A stretch of 64,000 bases of DNA. Source: Palaemon carinicauda. Its lineage: Eukaryota; Arthropoda; Malacostraca; Decapoda; Palaemonidae. Positions 10,357 to 21,065 of the stretch are shown piece by piece. The first letter of the stretch is position 1; every line of letters starts with the position of its first letter. A program made the position numbers and the translations under genes. The notes beneath the pieces were generated by a model that was not told the origin of the DNA, searched no databases, and saw nothing but the letters and a program-made list of their open reading frames with translations. The stretch spans positions 84,876,219-84,940,218 of the forward strand of contig NC_090728.1 in NCBI RefSeq assembly GCF_036898095.1, written 5' to 3'.

Positions 10357-11179
10357 GAGTACCAGAGAATCAATGTATCGTGGTAGATTTCCCCTTATAG
10401 AGTAAGTGCCAAGGGCTTTGAATAAAGGTAAGCATTGTGACCTCGATAGAGGTTCCGTTGGGATGCAGCTTCCTGCCCCCCTGGCAGAGAAGTCCCAACG
10501 GTCCATACCAAAGTTCAAAGTGGTCATCGAAGGGCTACTCACCTTGCGGAGAGTACGTGAAGAACTCGGAGACAAGACAGAATAGTCGATATTCGTGTAG
10601 GAACATTCTCAACAATGGATAAGTGGTGGTTAGGCACTATATTTCAGTCTGGTCTCGAAGATATGGCGCAAGTAAGTATTCAATTAGGAATATTACACAG
10701 CATAGGTGAGTATATAATACGGATAGAACCTATTATTCTTCTTATTTCAAGAGAAAGGGGATAATGAAACTATGACAACCATGTATTTCATAGTATGAAT
10801 AGGAGCGGAGAGAGACGCACAAGTAATAAAATAGAAATTTTATTTCACAATTTCAGGATATAGTAACAATAAATGCAATAAAAGATGTAAAGTTAATTTA
10901 CAAATAAATTATAATGTACATAGCAATGAGAAGACTTCGCTCTTGAAACTGAAAGAAAATTTCAAATTATTAGAAAGCACAAGTTCCATAGGAACGTCAG
11001 TCTTAAATAAGGTAAAAACACATCATGCTCTAGGCATGTGGCACTCATGTGACGACTATGACATTTCACCTTGTAAAGAACAGTCTATGAGAAACACTAA
11101 GTGTCCATGAAATCACTACGTATCACACGAGGGTCAACATAGACACCCGAAGAGTTAAAGTCCCAAGTAACTCGCTGTT
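10357..11179 (-). other. 3' untranslated stretch of element 2
   Basis: About 0.8 kb of AT-rich sequence lies between the ICR and the recombinase stop, with no coding frame of its own. It matches 20215-21065 of element 3 throughout, including GAGCGGAGAGAGACGCACA and CACATCATGC, so it is a regular part of family B. Confidence 0.65.
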
Positions 11180-12571
11180 CTATGCAGAGTTAACTGCAGG
11201 TTTCATAACACTACCTGCGGCTACCACGAAATATTTGACTTCATGCACTTGCTTCGCGTAGTGCTTGAAGAAAACGCGCGAAGATTTCCATCCTGTGAAG
11301 CTCTTGAGGCTTTCGAAATCCATGCTCTGGAAAAAATTCAGAGACGACGCGACTTTTCTAGGATCGTGACCTACGGGTGTACTGTCAGGATCCGCTCTGC
11401 GAATGTAGTAGGTGATTTTCGCTCTTGGTTGTTTCAGTGACAGGTCACTACCCGATGTTTCTCCTTTGAAGAGTTGGCCTCCACCAAAGTCAGAAGTTCT
11501 TCGAAGATAGACCTTGAGGCTCTCTACCGGACATAGAGAGGCATCTTCTTTCAGGGGGCAGATTCTTCAAGGGCCCCATCTCTTGGTGGGTAGTTCATTT
11601 TTCGCGAGAAACGTCGGATCAGGGAAGAGGGTAAGGTCTCCTGAGTCTGTAAACAGGATGTGACCCTCGTCTCTTGATAATGCCACTATTTCGCTGACTC
11701 GGGCTCCTGAGGCAAGAGCAAAAAGAAATATAACTTTTTGAGTCAGATCCTTGAGAGGGCACGAATCGTTGTCCAAGTTGGAGGCAAAATGGAGCACCTT
11801 GTCCAGGGACTAGGAGATAGGTTTTGGCGGAGGTGTTGGGCGTAGACGAGCGCATGCCTTCGGCAGTTTATTGAAGATATCGCTGGACAGATCAATCTGG
11901 AAGGCGTACAGTAGTGGTCTAGTCAAGGCCGATTTGCAGGTAGAAATCGTGTTGGCTGCTAAGCCCTGTCCATGAAGGTGAATGAAGAAGGACATGCAAA
12001 AATCAATGGTGATTTCCGTAGGATTTTTTGCCTTGATGAATGAGACCCATTTTCTCCAGGATGATTCGTATTGCCGTCGTGTGGATTCAGTCTTGTATTC
12101 CTCGAGGAAGTCTAGACTTTTCTTCGAGATCCCAAACCTTTTCTTCGCGGCTAGGGAGAGAAAATCATGAGATGAAGGTCCCTGACTTTCGATGATGAAG
12201 CGAAGACAGTCGACTTCTGTACTTGTTGGGAGAGAACTGGGCCCGGGAGAGGGATCAGCGTGGGCTGCAGCTCCAGGACCAGGGGGTACCAATTGCTCCG
12301 GGGCCACTTGGGAGCCACTAGGGCCGCTGTCCCTTTGAAGGTTCTCAGCTTGGAGAGGACTTTCAGCAGAAGGTTGGTGGGAGGGAACAGGTAGATCCTG
12401 GACCATCTGTTCCAATCCAGTGACATGGCGTCCACTGCTTCTGCCTTGGGGTCCTCGTATGGGGCCACATAACGAGGAAGTTGATTGTTGTCGCTCGTTG
12501 CGAAGAGATCGATCTGAAGTTCCGGGACTTGGTGAGAGATGAAGGAGAACGATCTTGCGTCTAGAGACCAT
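11180..12571 (-). pseudogene. Tyrosine recombinase of element 2, two nonsense codons
   Basis: A 464-codon frame from ATG 12571 is broken by a TAG at 11810-11812 (in the context KPIS-W-SLDK) and a TGA at 11567-11569 (RWGP-W-RIC). Both replace Trp codons kept in elements 1 and 3. Catalytic residues remain readable: Arg in GARVSEI, the H-x-x-R box in GHDPRKV and Tyr in the FFKHYAKQV region. The usual stop after MKPAV has been lost, so the frame runs three codons further to TAG at 11180. Its first 420 nt overlap the RT frame. The enzyme would integrate the circular cDNA, but this copy cannot make it whole. Confidence 0.88.
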
Positions 12572-14139
12572 TCCGACTCTATCGGGCTTGTCCGAGATAG
12601 AGCGTCCGCCGTCACGTTACGGAATCCTTGTAGGTGAACTGCAGACAGGTGCCATTTCTTCTTCTCTGCCAGGCGGAAGATTGGGAGAAGCACCTGATTT
12701 ATCTGGGGCGATCTCGAGCCCTGACGATTGAGACATCGGACTACCACCGAGTTGTCCAGAGTCAGACGAATGTGGATCGAGGGAGGCCGAGAGAATTTCT
12801 TCAGGGTGAGAAGGACCGCCATGGCCTCCAAGATGTTGATGTGAAACGTTTTGAATAGGGGAGACCATGTACCTTGAGCCTGTTGTTGGTGGGAGTGACC
12901 TCCCCAACCCTCCAGCGAAGCGTCCGTGTGGATGTTGAGTGATGGAGGTGGATGTTGAAGAGGAATGGACCTTTTCAGGGCCATTGCTTCCGACCACGGC
13001 TTTAAGAGTAACCGAAGTCTGTTTGGGAGCCGTCTCTTGAGGTCTCTTCGAGCGATGGATGCAGAACGTCTCCAGACTCCCGCGGCATCCTTTAGCTGTG
13101 CACGAAGCACTGGGTTTGTCACTGAGGCGAACTGTAGAGAGCCTAGAACTTGTTCCTGCTGACGTCTTGAGATCCGCTTGGATTTCAGCAGTTTTTTGAC
13201 AGACCCCGCTATTTCTTTCCTTTTCTTCTGGGGAATGGAAAGGCGGTGTGACTGAAGATTCCACTGGATTCCTAACCATTGGAACTTCTGAGCTGGAGAG
13301 AGGCGAGATTTCTTGGTGTTTACCTTGAATCCCAGGTGTTCTAGAAACTGGGTGACCTTGTTGCAGGATCTTAGACAATCTTCGGGCGATGTCGCCCAGA
13401 CCAGCCAGTCGTCGAGGTAGGCCATCACCTGGACGCCGCGGAGGCGGAGCTGTTGAACGATGGCGTCTGCCAGCTTGGTGAAGATCCGTGGGGCCACGTT
13501 GAGCCCGAAGGGCATGGCCCTGAAAGCGTAGCTTTTCCTTTGGAGTCGAAATCCTAGGTAGGAGGAAGTGTGGTGGTTCATTGGAACGTGCCAGTAGGCA
13601 TCCGCCAGGTCTATCGAGACCGTGTAGGAACCTTGAGGCAGAAGGGTCCGTATCTGTTGAAGAGTCAGCATCTTGAACTTGTTGTTCGCTATGAACTTGT
13701 TGAGGGGGGATAAGTCTAGAATGACTCTGAGTTTGTCGGAGTCCTTCTTGGGGACGCAAAACAGTCTCCCTTGGAACCTGGTTGACTTTACCCCCTTTAT
13801 CACCTTCTTGTTCAAGAGTTCTAGGACATATTCTTCCAGGAGGGGGGTTGACTGTTGGAAGAATTGCTGGAAGGTTGGGGGTGGTTGAGTCCAGCTCCAG
13901 CCTAGACCCTTCTTGACGATGCTGTGTGCCCAGGGATCGAAGGTCCAACGATCCTGGAATTGGCGGAGTCTTTCTCCCACCGGAAGCACTTCATTGCTTC
14001 TGGCTTCCCGAGGGTTTACTACCTCGGCCGCTAGCTCCCCTTCCTCCTCTGCCTCTGGAGGGACGGCGAGATGCATCTCTGCCTGCACCTCTGTTTGAGC
14101 CTCTACCTTTGGGACGAAAGGTAGTTGACTGCTGCTCAA
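12151..14139 (-). CDS. RT / RNase H / methyltransferase-like polyprotein of element 2
   Basis: An open frame of 662 codons. Residues about 110-300 form a reverse transcriptase with DLSPLNKF, the first catalytic Asp in SIDLADAY (178), MPFGLNVAPRIF and the active-site YLDD (241-244). RNase H follows at about 400-515 with the D-E-D-D set in HTDAS (406), NILEAM (438), TLDNS (462) and ADALSR (512). The C-terminal 130 residues match the Dam-like segment described in DIRS elements (LQIDLFATSDN, IYLFPPTNLL). The product converts element RNA to DNA. Its start overlaps the gag end by 149 nt and its end overlaps the recombinase, so all three frames are staggered. No break was found. Confidence 0.92.
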   Translation of the reverse strand: MSSSQLPFVPKVEAQTEVQAEMHLAVPPEAEEEGELAAEVVNPREARSNEVLPVGERLRQFQDRWTFDPWAHSIVKKGLGWSWTQPPPTFQQFFQQSTPLLEEYVLELLNKKVIKGVKSTRFQGRLFCVPKKDSDKLRVILDLSPLNKFIANNKFKMLTLQQIRTLLPQGSYTVSIDLADAYWHVPMNHHTSSYLGFRLQRKSYAFRAMPFGLNVAPRIFTKLADAIVQQLRLRGVQVMAYLDDWLVWATSPEDCLRSCNKVTQFLEHLGFKVNTKKSRLSPAQKFQWLGIQWNLQSHRLSIPQKKRKEIAGSVKKLLKSKRISRRQQEQVLGSLQFASVTNPVLRAQLKDAAGVWRRSASIARRDLKRRLPNRLRLLLKPWSEAMALKRSIPLQHPPPSLNIHTDASLEGWGGHSHQQQAQGTWSPLFKTFHINILEAMAVLLTLKKFSRPPSIHIRLTLDNSVVVRCLNRQGSRSPQINQVLLPIFRLAEKKKWHLSAVHLQGFRNVTADALSRTSPIESEWSLDARSFSFISHQVPELQIDLFATSDNNQLPRYVAPYEDPKAEAVDAMSLDWNRWSRIYLFPPTNLLLKVLSKLRTFKGTAALVAPKWPRSNWYPLVLELQPTLIPLPGPVLSQQVQKSTVFASSSKVRDLHLMIFSP

Positions 14140-15919
14140 ATCCAGGGGTGAAGACCGGCGACTGTGACAAGACCGGTTGGGTGACCAATTGAAAGGTCTG
14201 TTGTGGCTGAGCTGCCACTTGGGGAGTAGCGGATCCCGGAAACTGCCGTCTCTGTTGACGTTGCTGGGGTTTTGGCTTTGTGGGTTTCCTCTTAGGTTGA
14301 GGGCCCTCGTCCTTAGAGGATTTCCTTTTCTTCGACATGCCCCATTTATGGAAAAGGTTCCTGTTCTCCGTGGCGGCCTTGTCGATGATCTCTTTCACTA
14401 GGGAGGAGGGAAAGAGGTGTTCACCCCAGATGTTGGAGGAAATCAGCCTCCGGGGTTCGTGTCTCACTGTTGCACTTGAGAACACGAATTCGCGACAGGC
14501 TCTATGAGCCTTCGTGAAGCTGTACAGATCCTTTACTACTGTTGCCAGGTGTGTCTTGGCAAGGACCATGTAGTAGTCAGGGACCCTAGTGTCACCGGCC
14601 ATGACTTCGAGCTGTACTTGGAGGGACATAGATGCGGCGAGCCTTTCCTTCGTATCATGGTCCCGACGAAGGAGATGATCGTTAAGTTTCGGGAGGTCCT
14701 CGTTAAACTGACGACCAGCGACGTCAGGCTCTAGTTTCCCCACCACGAAGGTTGACTGGACGTCTTTCCAGTGTCTAACATCAGGGGGAGTGGTCAGGGA
14801 GAAGGGCCTGCACTCCTCCAGTGCAGGGCAAGGTTTCCCTTCTTCCACTGCCTTATGTACCGCAGTGAAGGCCTTTTCTAGAAAGGGGAAGGTCGCATCG
14901 TCTGGTGCGACGTAGGTCGGGTGCTTTTTGCTAAGCGCCGGTAGTTTAGAGCAGGTGAAGCCCCTACTTTTCACCGTGTTGGCTAACATAGCCTGGGCCT
15001 TCGGGAATTCGAACACGATAACCTCCTTTGGTTCGGTCTCTTCTTTAGAGGCGGGTTCGGACCTAAGTCGGACGTAACAATCCGGGTAAGCCTCAAAGTT
15101 TGGGAAGAATTCCACTTCTTCCAGCGCGATCGAGCCGACCTTCTCGCTAATAAAGATCTTGCCCGTGGTGATCGGCATGTGCTCGGCATACCTCCATGGG
15201 TTAGTATCCGAGCATGCAGGGAGGTCCTTAACCGAAATCCTTTTCGGTTGCTTCGAACTTCCGAGATTGGACCTGAAGAACTCATGCGTCTCGCGAAGTT
15301 TCTTATCCATGAGAGCTTCAAGCATCTTGAAGATCTCCTGAGTGTTGGATGGGGTAGGATTCGGGGTAGTGGATGTAGAAGGGAGTGATACATCCCTCGG
15401 TGTAGGAGTTGGTGCAGGGGTGGAAGCTGGAGCGACCTCATGCTCCGACTCAGGGTATTCCACCTGATCTTCCTCATAGTCGAGTTCGTCGCCCATGAGG
15501 TTCCTCTCCGTGTTCTCCGACACTTCTGACATACGTTCCACGTTGTCGGAGTCTAAACGGCACTCGTGCATGGACTGAGCCATGACCACATCCGGTTCCA
15601 CCACTATCTGGACGGTGGGAATCTGATCACTAGGGACCACTGAGTCTTTTGATGCCTTCGGGAATAGCAAGGCCCTCAAATCTTCGGTGGCGAGATACGG
15701 TCCGGTGGCGTTCTTCTGGAAGCCACGCACCCACTTGCGTAGCTTCTCTCGAGCAGTGTCCCTTACCTCCGCTGAAGGAGGATCGTCGAACGCTTCAACC
15801 AGACGACTCTTGCAGACTGTACAGTGCTGCGGGTCCCAGAATTTCAGGTCGCCTTTCTTATTGGCGCAGGGGGCGTGGGTCCGACACGCCGTGTGCCCAT
15901 AGAAGTGCGGGCGCTTCAC
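13991..15919 (-). CDS. gag of element 2
   Basis: Open frame of 642 codons to TAA/TAG at 13991. The N-terminus has a Cys/His-rich zinc-type cluster (NFCGV, GHTACRTHAPC, HCTVC). An acidic and Pro/Thr-rich linker follows at about residues 110-200, then a conserved core (NPWRYAEHMPI, CPALEECRPFSL, RACREFVFSS). The C-terminus is basic and Arg/Gly-rich (GRGSNRGAGRD), suitable for RNA binding. The ATG used in element 3 (ATG-AAG-TGT) is ATC here, so translation may begin at the internal Met at 15919 or at ATC upstream. The exon starts at 15955, after a candidate splice acceptor. Gag is expected to package the element RNA. Confidence 0.88.
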   Translation of the reverse strand: MKRPHFYGHTACRTHAPCANKKGDLKFWDPQHCTVCKSRLVEAFDDPPSAEVRDTAREKLRKWVRGFQKNATGPYLATEDLRALLFPKASKDSVVPSDQIPTVQIVVEPDVVMAQSMHECRLDSDNVERMSEVSENTERNLMGDELDYEEDQVEYPESEHEVAPASTPAPTPTPRDVSLPSTSTTPNPTPSNTQEIFKMLEALMDKKLRETHEFFRSNLGSSKQPKRISVKDLPACSDTNPWRYAEHMPITTGKIFISEKVGSIALEEVEFFPNFEAYPDCYVRLRSEPASKEETEPKEVIVFEFPKAQAMLANTVKSRGFTCSKLPALSKKHPTYVAPDDATFPFLEKAFTAVHKAVEEGKPCPALEECRPFSLTTPPDVRHWKDVQSTFVVGKLEPDVAGRQFNEDLPKLNDHLLRRDHDTKERLAASMSLQVQLEVMAGDTRVPDYYMVLAKTHLATVVKDLYSFTKAHRACREFVFSSATVRHEPRRLISSNIWGEHLFPSSLVKEIIDKAATENRNLFHKWGMSKKRKSSKDEGPQPKRKPTKPKPQQRQQRRQFPGSATPQVAAQPQQTFQLVTQPVLSQSPVFTPGFEQQSTTFRPKGRGSNRGAGRDASRRPSRGRGGRGASGRGSKPSGSQKQ

Positions 15920-15955
15920 TCCACAGAAGTTGTGGTCACACTTGATGTACTCCTC

Positions 15956-16116
15956 CTGTAAAAGAAAGAGAGCATGAGTATACGGAAGTCATAAGAGTGA
16001 CTTACATTACTCTAAAGTTAAATTTTTAAATAGTTAAACTTTAACTTAACATTAATTAATTTATAATATTGTAATGTTAAAGAGAGGAGCGGGAAAGGAA
16101 GTAGATAGACACATAC
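15956..16116 (-). other. Candidate spliceosomal intron upstream of element 2 gag
   Basis: Minus-strand donor CACAA/GTATGTGTC and acceptor TTTCTTTTACAG/GAGGAG, 161 nt apart. Both are at the same place as in elements 1 and 3, while most of the sequence between them is much less conserved. Confidence 0.62.
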
Positions 16117-18334
16117 TTGTGCATCCCGCCCAGCTGGTTACCGTAACCTTATCAGTAGGCAATTTCGTTTGTGACCGAGGACACAAAAGCGGAAATCTTC
16201 ATGGACCGCCATAGAAGGCAGAAGATAATTCTAGCAGAGATTGCCTGCGATGTATATCAAGGACTGAGACCACTCAGACCTTTAGAGTAAAGGGGGGGGT
16301 AGCAGAAGACCCCATATAAGATCGGGTTCCGGCAACCAGCTGCTCTAAGACACACACAGTATGCTGGAAACTTGTAATATGCAAGAAGACAGCACGGCCG
16401 CTAATAGAACGGTAAGACAATACCTATCCATCGGAGTAGCCAAGCTATCTGGTTGTAGTGTAGGGCTATCAGCATGTAGTCGATAGCTGGTAGAAGGGAT
16501 GCAAGTCCCTTGGTGCTTCCGGAGGGCGCCGGCAGATCGGCGGCACGCCGGAGGCCGCTCCAGCAGGGTTTATGGCATTAAGGAAGACACATAGAGAATT
16601 CAGGTATAATGCCATCTTGGCAGCCGCCGGCACAGCGGCGGCACGCCGGCAGGAGGCGGCGAGGCTGCCGGCTTGGTGACCAGTTCATAAGATAAGGCAG
16701 AATGGTATGGTATACCCAGACCTCCGGCAATCACTGCCGGCACGCCGGAGGCCGGCCCGAAGGACGGACAACCGAAACTAGGTAATGGAAGGGTGGGCCA
16801 TCGGCTGTACGCCGACGGAAGGCGGCAGCCCTCCGGCACACGGAAGACTGTCGACTTAGGGGAGGGAGGGTATCTCAGGAATGTGTCACCAAGAGAAGGG
16901 CGGTATCGCCGGCAGTAGAGGCGGCAAGGGACCGGCACCAGGATAGGTAGAGAGACAGAAGGAGGGATTGGAGGGGTAAGATCACATACCCCTCTGGCAT
17001 CCCACCTGAGTGAGTGTACCCATGATAGGAGTGGGTCCTATCACCCAATGGCAGGGGGCCGGCAGTCGGCCGGGTGCCAGTGTAACCCAAGGGAGGGTTA
17101 GGGTACACCCAAAAGGGGGGGGAACCCCTGCGGACAAATCGCTTCCAGTGGCTAACCCCATAGGACGCTATGAAGGGTATATGTACCAGAGAGGCCTGCT
17201 CAACAGGAGTTCAAGATAGCCCTATCGCTCCACCCGAAGGAGGAGTTGTAGGACTAGGGACAGATGTGTATAGGCTAGCCTATGTATAGGCTAGACTATG
17301 CCAAGGGATAGGTGGGGAGGGAGAAGAAGAGGGGTCTTCCATAGGGGAGGCTCTGTACCAAAACGGCCACCAAGGAAGGGAGGACGCTCCCTAGCCTAGG
17401 ATAGGTAACCTGAATGAGAACGGTGCATGGGTACCGTCTCAAACTAAAACAGTACAGAACTAGACCCCTCCCCCCCGAGGCCTAACCTAGATAAGGGATG
17501 TTAAACCCCAAGCTAGGTAGGCTGAAAGACACATCGCAAGTTGCATGGAAGATTAATTAACCTAACCAAAGCAACTGAGGAAGGACAGGCCGTTCCTCTT
17601 TCTCGGACGCAACCCTAAGGGGGGATCATTCCCTTAGGGAGGACAGAGAAGCGATAAATACTCTGATACGGACTTGATCCCCCTATATAGCAGGGGGAGC
17701 ATGGTCACACAGAGGGAATGCCCGAAGGCAGGGGATGAAGGGAGCATATAGGGGTCCTACATTTAGGTTAGGTTAGAAAGGCACACAATCAAACCCATCC
17801 CCTATATGGTCCCTGAACGCGAAAAACACTTGCATCACAGTAAACAGTATGATAAATAATGCCACTATCTTCATAACTTAACCTAGGATCACTGGAATAT
17901 ATCATGCATGAACACTGGTGCTAGGCAATCTGGCCTAGGGGCTAAACTAGCAATCTAGTATGGGGTCAGGCGATGACCGGATAAAAGAGCGTCAAAACAC
18001 GATATATGAAGTTCCTAGCTATGAAGACTAAATAACTAACAGTATCAATTAGTTAAGAGGCCGGAATAAGCTGTTCAGGCTAGCTAAATAAGGCATGCAA
18101 GACAACAGCGACGCCATAAAATGGCGTGTCCGGTAGCAGCAAAGCTCCGCCAGAAAACATGAAATATCTCGAAAAGTATAAGTTACTTTACGGTCAGAGC
18201 TTATTTAAACAATACTGGGACCTGGTACTCAACTTTCCAGAAGAAGGCGAGGCTGAAGGTAGCGACATTACGAAGATGCAAGCCGATAAAAAAGCACAAG
18301 GGGAAATCCGTCTTAGCAAGGCAGCTACTAGAAG
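16117..18334 (-). other. Long 5' untranslated region of element 2
   Basis: About 2.2 kb with no coding frame of note. The part 16500-17120 is studded with GCCGGCA/TGCCGGC-type palindromic motifs. The rest matches 32141-34330 of element 3 (for example GATAAATACTCTG and ATATATCATGCATGAA). A long leader between the terminal repeat and gag is therefore a normal part of family B. Short open frames inside it are not shared between the copies. Confidence 0.6.
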
Positions 18335-18697
18335 AAGGATGAGGACGGACGTGACGTCATTTAGCAATGGCGCCCGTTTGTTTACGTTTCGAGTACCAAA
18401 AGTAGCCACGGACGAGTGTAGCTGTGGAACGGCTCCCCAGTTATTCTCCGCCCCTCCATATCGAAGTGTTAACTCTATATGGGGTGTAGATAGCTATGTG
18501 GCGTGTTAATACATGCGTCCCCTGTTGATATACCATGTCTTAAAGGGAAAACTTTAGGATACTCGCTCCAGAAGTTAGAATTCTGTGATAACCTGTGGTT
18601 TAATTCTCTGGGAATATCCTAGTAGTTATATACCCAAGGAAGCTACCAAAAAGGAACCTTCCATCAGGACGTCATGGCTTGAGCCAAAAAAAAGACA
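18335..18697. repeat. Right inverted terminal repeat of element 2
   Basis: This is the inverse of 9855-10190. It ends CCTTCCATCAGGACGTCATG, then GCTTGAGCC and an A run. The end marks the 5' boundary of the element. Beyond it the sequence belongs to family A. Confidence 0.85.
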
Positions 18698-19681
18698 TAT
18701 ATTTGTGTATCCCACCCAACCTATTTGCTGTGACCTCCCTTACAAAATTAAATCATTGAGTTTCCTGATCAGGGAGACTCAAGAAAAGGGTTCTACCCTT
18801 TAAGGGTTAGGATTGTAACACTCCAGCCCTTTAAATATTTAATATTGTGAGGTAATCTAAAAAACTAATCAGAATATTGAAGAAGTTATATTCTTTCAAT
18901 ATAGGATTGGGCTCAGCAAATACCTGGGTAGGGATACCCAAAATATATTGGAAATAACTACTAGCATAATATATACAGTAGTTTTCTATCTGCAGTATAT
19001 CCTATACTGCAAATATACAGACAACCTGCATAAACATATACTGTAGATCAGCCGGCATGTCGACGGCATAGCTTGTTCTTGCTGGCACATCCAGCATGAT
19101 AGCTAAAAGAGAGAGAGAGATAGCATGGAGTGAAGGCTACCTATTACTGTATATGTTTACAGTAATTAATGCTGTAAAGTCAAATTTTACTGCCTTTCCC
19201 CAGATATAAGGTTCAAATGGAAGGGGAGAATGTAACATTCAGGCTTCCATCCAGCCACAGTACTACTGCCAGCAAGGTCCCGCCGACACACTGCCGGCAG
19301 GCTAGCCTCCGGCAGTACTAGTACAGTCGGCATGCTGCCAGGTGAGTCAGCACCTATCTGTGCCGGTCTGTCCGGCGGTATTCTGGCAATAGAACTTGTG
19401 GCTAGCAGTTGAAGGGAGAACTGAAGAACCTTAGAGACAGAAGGGACTTCCCATTCCCAGCCATCATGGCTGCCGGCAATTGGCATGGCTACCAGCAGTA
19501 TGCATCGCCGCCGACAGATGAAAGACATATAGCTGCCGGCAGTTGTCATGGCTGCATGCAGCTGTCATAGCCGCCGGCAGCTGGACAACGGCAGTGGGAA
19601 GGGAGTCTGGCCAGCACCGGCAACCCACCATCATCGGTAAAGTTGCAGGATACCGGTCTCATAAAAGAACAGAGGGGGAGG
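18698..19681 (-). mobile_element. Family A DIRS 5' untranslated segment between elements 2 and 3
   Basis: The first 400 bp align with the element 1 leader at 9371-9800, starting near the element 1 splice donor. The donor itself is changed here (ATTTGTG instead of ACTTGTG, which removes the GT). The remainder has many CCGGCA-type motifs. There is no gag next to it: element 2 abuts directly on the left and element 3 on the right. It is either part of element 1 displaced by element 2, or the remnant of a second family A copy. Confidence 0.65.
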
Positions 19682-20060
19682 AAAAACGGATTTTGAGCAA
19701 AGCAAAAAATCTATTTTTGGGTGAGATAGCCATGACGTCCTGATGGAAGGTTCCTTCAGTAGCTTCCTTGGGTATATTTAACTACAGTGGATATTCCCAG
19801 AGAATTTAACTAAAGGTTATCACAGAAATCTAACTTCTGGTGCGAGTACCCTAAAGATTTCCCTCTAGGATATCGTATGTCAACAGAGGACGCATGTATT
19901 AACACGCCACATAGCTATCTGCACCCCATATAGAGTTAACACTTCGATATGGAAAGGTGGTTGAGTAACTGAGGAGCCGTTCCACAGTTACACTCATCCA
20001 TGGCTGCTTTTGGTACTCAAGACGTAAACAAACGGGCGCCATTGCTAAATGACGTCACGT
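19682..20060. repeat. Left inverted terminal repeat of element 3
   Basis: It begins AAAAACGGATTTTGAGC and is the inverse of the right end at 34330-34689, including TGACGTCA at 20050-20057 and the CACGCCACATAGC block. Confidence 0.85.
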
Positions 20061-20119
20061 CCGTCCTCATCCTGAGCCCAGCTTCAGCCTGAAAGGCTGA
20101 ACTAGAATAGACGCGAGGG

Positions 20120-20214
20120 TCCATCAGGACGTCATGGCTATCTCACCCAAAAATAGATTTTTCGCTTCGCTCAAAATCCGTTTTTTGGGCTCAAGCCATG
20201 ACGTCCTGATGGAA
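20120..20214. repeat. Internal complementary region (ICR) of element 3
   Basis: It has the same layout as in element 2: the inverse of the left end (CATGGCTATCTCACCC) fused through an AT-rich centre to the inverse of the right end (GGGCTCAAGCCATGACG). Confidence 0.85.
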
Positions 20215-21065
20215 GTGTAGCAGAGAATTAATGTATCGTGGAATTTTTCCCCTTTTTATGTAAGTGCCAAGGGCTTCGAACAGAGGTATAGAACATGTCC
20301 TTACCAGAGATTCTATGATGAACTAGCTTCCTGCTCCCCTGGCAGGGAAGTTCTGGTGGACAATAGGAACATCTCGAAGCGATATTTGAAGAGCTACTCG
20401 CCCTACGGAGAGTTCGTGCCGGACTCGTAGACAAGACCAAGGTTAATATTCATGTAGGAATATTATCAAGCATAGGTAAGTAAATAACATTTACTGCTCT
20501 CCCTGGAGGAGAGATCAATCTAGTCTCGGAGGCAGGACAAAGGTTAATATTCGAATAGGAATATTATCAAGGCATGAGTGAGCATATAACATAATTACAT
20601 ATATTATTCTTCTCATTATCTAGAGAAAAAGGGGGTAAATGAAACTATAACAATCGTATATTTCTTGATAAGGAGTAGGAGCGGAGAGAGACGCACATGG
20701 AATAAAATAGACATTTTATTTCAAAGATTGCAGATCATTATGGTAGTAATTACAATAATGAATATAGAGTTTATTTACGATAATAAAATAATAATGTACA
20801 TAGAAAATAAAGACTTCAATCTTGACTCTGAAAAGAAATTTTACTTTTTAGAGACACAAGTTCCGGAGGAACGTCAGTCTTTTTCAAAGAAAACACATCA
20901 TGCCCTAGGGCATGTGGCACTCATGTAAAGTCTATGACATTTCACCTTAGTAAGAACAGTCTATTAGAAACAATAAGTGTCCATGAAATCACTATGTATC
21001 ACAAAAGGGTCAACACAGGCACCCGTAGAGTTAAAGTCCCAAGTAACTCACTGTTCTATGCAGAG
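20215..21065 (-). other. 3' untranslated stretch of element 3
   Basis: AT-rich, without a coding frame, and matching the element 2 3' stretch at 10357-11179. It lies between the ICR and the recombinase stop. Confidence 0.6.

Larger units (their letters stand above)
9813..18697 (-). mobile_element. DIRS-like element 2 (family B), full length
   Basis: Minus-strand element of about 8.9 kb with both termini. The left end is AAACGGATTTTGAGCG and the right end is CATGGCTTGAGCC plus an A run. Order on the minus strand: right inverted repeat, long 5' untranslated region, candidate intron, gag, RT/RNase H/MT, tyrosine recombinase, 3' untranslated region, ICR, left inverted repeat. Gag and RT are open; the recombinase has two nonsense codons. 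It sits in family A sequence on both sides. No target duplication beyond shared A residues is seen, as expected for recombinase integration. Confidence 0.9.

Noticed and set aside
11982..12170. Small plus-strand frames repeated in elements 1, 2 and 3 (similar translations at 6432 and 21859)
   Set aside because: They recur only because they are antisense to the conserved recombinase coding sequence.
12617..13948. Long alternative frame (443 codons) overlapping element 2 RT
   Set aside because: It has no conserved motif, and the RT frame with all catalytic residues covers the same bases.
16600..17219. Short frames in the element 2 leader (70-112 codons)
   Set aside because: They are not conserved in the matching leader of element 3 and reflect GC-rich, stop-poor sequence.
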